A DNA stretch of 5,700 bases, from NCBI GenBank assembly GCA_003446975.1, contig DMAP01000370.1, positions 1-5,700 of the forward strand, read 5' to 3'. How positions within the stretch are numbered: the first letter of the stretch is position 1; each line of letters opens with the position of its first letter. Shown here one piece after another: positions 4,596-5,700 of the stretch. The notes beneath the pieces are model-generated. The model made no database searches. It was not told the DNA's origin and was given only the letters and a program-made list of their open reading frames with translations. This DNA is from Clostridiales bacterium. GTDB lineage: Bacteria; Bacillota; Clostridia; Tissierellales; Dethiosulfatibacteraceae. Both the position numbers and the translations under genes were made by a program.

Positions 4596-5700
4596 TTAGC
4601 CACAGAACTCCATAGCAATTTCACTATAGATTTTTACATAGTTATACAAATCAATCACTGGAATTCTTTCATCCTTTTTATGGGAGTAACTGATATTCCC
4701 AGGACCTGTAATAACTGTCGGTATTTTTCCGTAATAAGAAAGTGTCGCCGCATCTGTCCAGCCTCTCTTTCTGGTAATTTCGGGTTTATTGTTCAGATGC
4801 CCTTGAAGAATCTTTTCTACTGTTTTAACAATTTTGGTGTTAGGATCCGTATAATGATAAATGTGGTCAAACTGCTTCATTTGACCCGAATCCATTCTGA
4901 TCAGCTCTGCCTGGAAGTCTTTGTCATATGATTTGATATGCTCTATCACGTCATAGTACTCCTTCAAGACAGATTCTACCGTTTCGCCGACAATATATCT
5001 TCTGTCAATCTTCAAAGAACAACTGTCCGCCACTGTTGAAGGCTGTGTGCCACCTTCGATTCTGCCAAAATTCATGACTGAAGGTCCCATGAACTCATTG
5101 TATCTGGTTTCAAGCTTGGGGATGATATCCCTCTCAACGGCTTTTATGAAATCAGCTGCCTTGGATATGGCATTTATGCCTTCATTTGGCACGCCACCAT
5201 GTGCTGTCTTGCCGGTGAATAGTACTTCCAGCCACTCAAGCCCTCTATGTCCGATAGCATACTCATAGTTGGATGGTTCTCCAACAATCGCGCCATCAGC
5301 CTTTATACCTGAGAGAACTAAGTCTTCTGTTCCTTCGCTTTCCTCTTCTTCTCCTATAACTGCCGTCACAATGATGTCTCCCGGCAATTTAGTGCCGGAT
5401 CTTTTTAAAGCCAGGGCGGACATGATCATGCATGCCACAGCCCCTTTCATATCATTGGTTCCTCTACCCCAGATAAAACCATCTCTGATTTCAGCTTTGT
5501 AGGGATCAACTATCATCTCATAGGGTGGAACAGTATCTGTATGTCCATTCAATATCAAAGTTGAACCTGAACCTGTTCCTCTCAAATAAACATATACGTT
5601 ATTTCTTTCGCCATCAACTGATTTTAGCTCAGCTTCAAGTCCGTTTTCCCTACAGAACCTGTAGATGAAGTCAGACACTTCCTTTACCCTTCCCGGCACA
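4596..5700 (-). CDS. M20 family deacylase/peptidase, ArgE/DapE type (5' end outside the window)
   Basis: The frame is open to the right edge. The 367 visible residues carry the whole two-zinc site of the M20 ArgE/DapE family: NGHTDTVP (51-58, ligand H53 and catalytic D55), GRGTNDMKG (78-86, bridging D83), GEEEE (116-120, catalytic and metal Glu 117/118), GEPS (140-143, E141) and SYSHKKDERIP (337-347, H340). The dimerisation domain is inserted at about 150-270 with HRGLEWLEVLFTGKTAHGG, and it includes ADSCSLKIDRR (224-234), which recalls YgeY-like relatives. A GTG lies at 5699, but the first visible residues (PGRVKEVSDFIYRFCRENG) align with a point some 25-40 residues into a normal M20 protein. 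The true start is therefore probably outside. The family removes acyl groups from amino acids or splits small peptides in the cytoplasm; ArgE, DapE or another acyl-amino-acid substrate cannot be chosen. It is the first visible gene of the hydrolase group. Confidence 0.9.
   Translation of the reverse strand, partial: VPGRVKEVSDFIYRFCRENGLEAELKSVDGERNNVYVYLRGTGSGSTLILNGHTDTVPPYEMIVDPYKAEIRDGFIWGRGTNDMKGAVACMIMSALALKRSGTKLPGDIIVTAVIGEEEESEGTEDLVLSGIKADGAIVGEPSNYEYAIGHRGLEWLEVLFTGKTAHGGVPNEGINAISKAADFIKAVERDIIPKLETRYNEFMGPSVMNFGRIEGGTQPSTVADSCSLKIDRRYIVGETVESVLKEYYDVIEHIKSYDKDFQAELIRMDSGQMKQFDHIYHYTDPNTKIVKTVEKILQGHLNNKPEITRKRGWTDAATLSYYGKIPTVITGPGNISYSHKKDERIPVIDLYNYVKIYSEIAMEFCG

Noticed and set aside
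4449..4931. A 160-codon plus-strand open frame, with other plus-strand frames over the hydrolases
   Set aside because: These are antisense to strongly supported minus-strand enzymes with complete catalytic motifs. The translations look like no known proteins.
1..5700. tRNA, rRNA, insertion sequence, CRISPR array or attachment site
   Set aside because: I saw no cloverleaf, transposase, regularly spaced direct repeats or terminal inverted repeats. The short inverted repeats present are explained as hairpins near gene ends.

Overview
The window looks like a piece of a low-GC, Gram-positive anaerobe of the Clostridia type. The evidence is AT-rich intergenic DNA, strong AGGAGG ribosome binding sites with GTG starts, a Firmicutes-style signal peptide, clostridial-looking hydrolases, and two cyclic-di-GMP riboswitches, one of them class II, which is known mainly from Clostridia. 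I cannot name the species. Every gene I can support lies on the minus strand, so transcription runs from high to low coordinates.

Right part (5700 to 2006): three co-oriented metal-dependent amide hydrolases. They are a 5'-truncated M20 ArgE/DapE-type deacylase (4596-5700), a D-aminoacylase-type amidohydrolase (3181-4545) and an M20 amidohydrolase of the AbgB/PM20D2 type (2006-3172). The last two are 8 bp apart and the stop codon of one touches the ribosome binding site of the next. A strong 11-bp hairpin separates the first two. Together they look like a cytoplasmic set for removing acyl or peptide-like groups from modified amino acids (N-acyl-amino acids of D or L form, dipeptides, aminobenzoyl-glutamate-like compounds). 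The exact substrates cannot be read from the sequence.

Middle (1954 to 1425): a single-domain universal stress protein with its own probable promoter and a downstream hairpin.

Left part (about 1285 to 1) is the most interesting. An extended -10 promoter is followed by a long 5' leader of about 415 nt. The leader holds, in order, a class I (GEMM-I) c-di-GMP aptamer, a rho-independent terminator that overlaps its 3' end, a class II c-di-GMP aptamer, and a second terminator that overlaps that aptamer's 3' end. After about 155 nt with two further Shine-Dalgarno-like sequences comes a gene for an exported protein. The protein has a signal peptide, beta-rich surface-domain character and an EF-hand-like calcium loop, and it runs off the left edge of the window. 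In both switches the terminator's 5' arm is made of aptamer nucleotides. The simplest reading is that c-di-GMP binding blocks termination twice and turns the surface protein on, as expected for a sessile-lifestyle adhesin. Two structurally unrelated aptamer classes for one ligand in series on one leader is the main finding. I do not know whether this arrangement has been described before.
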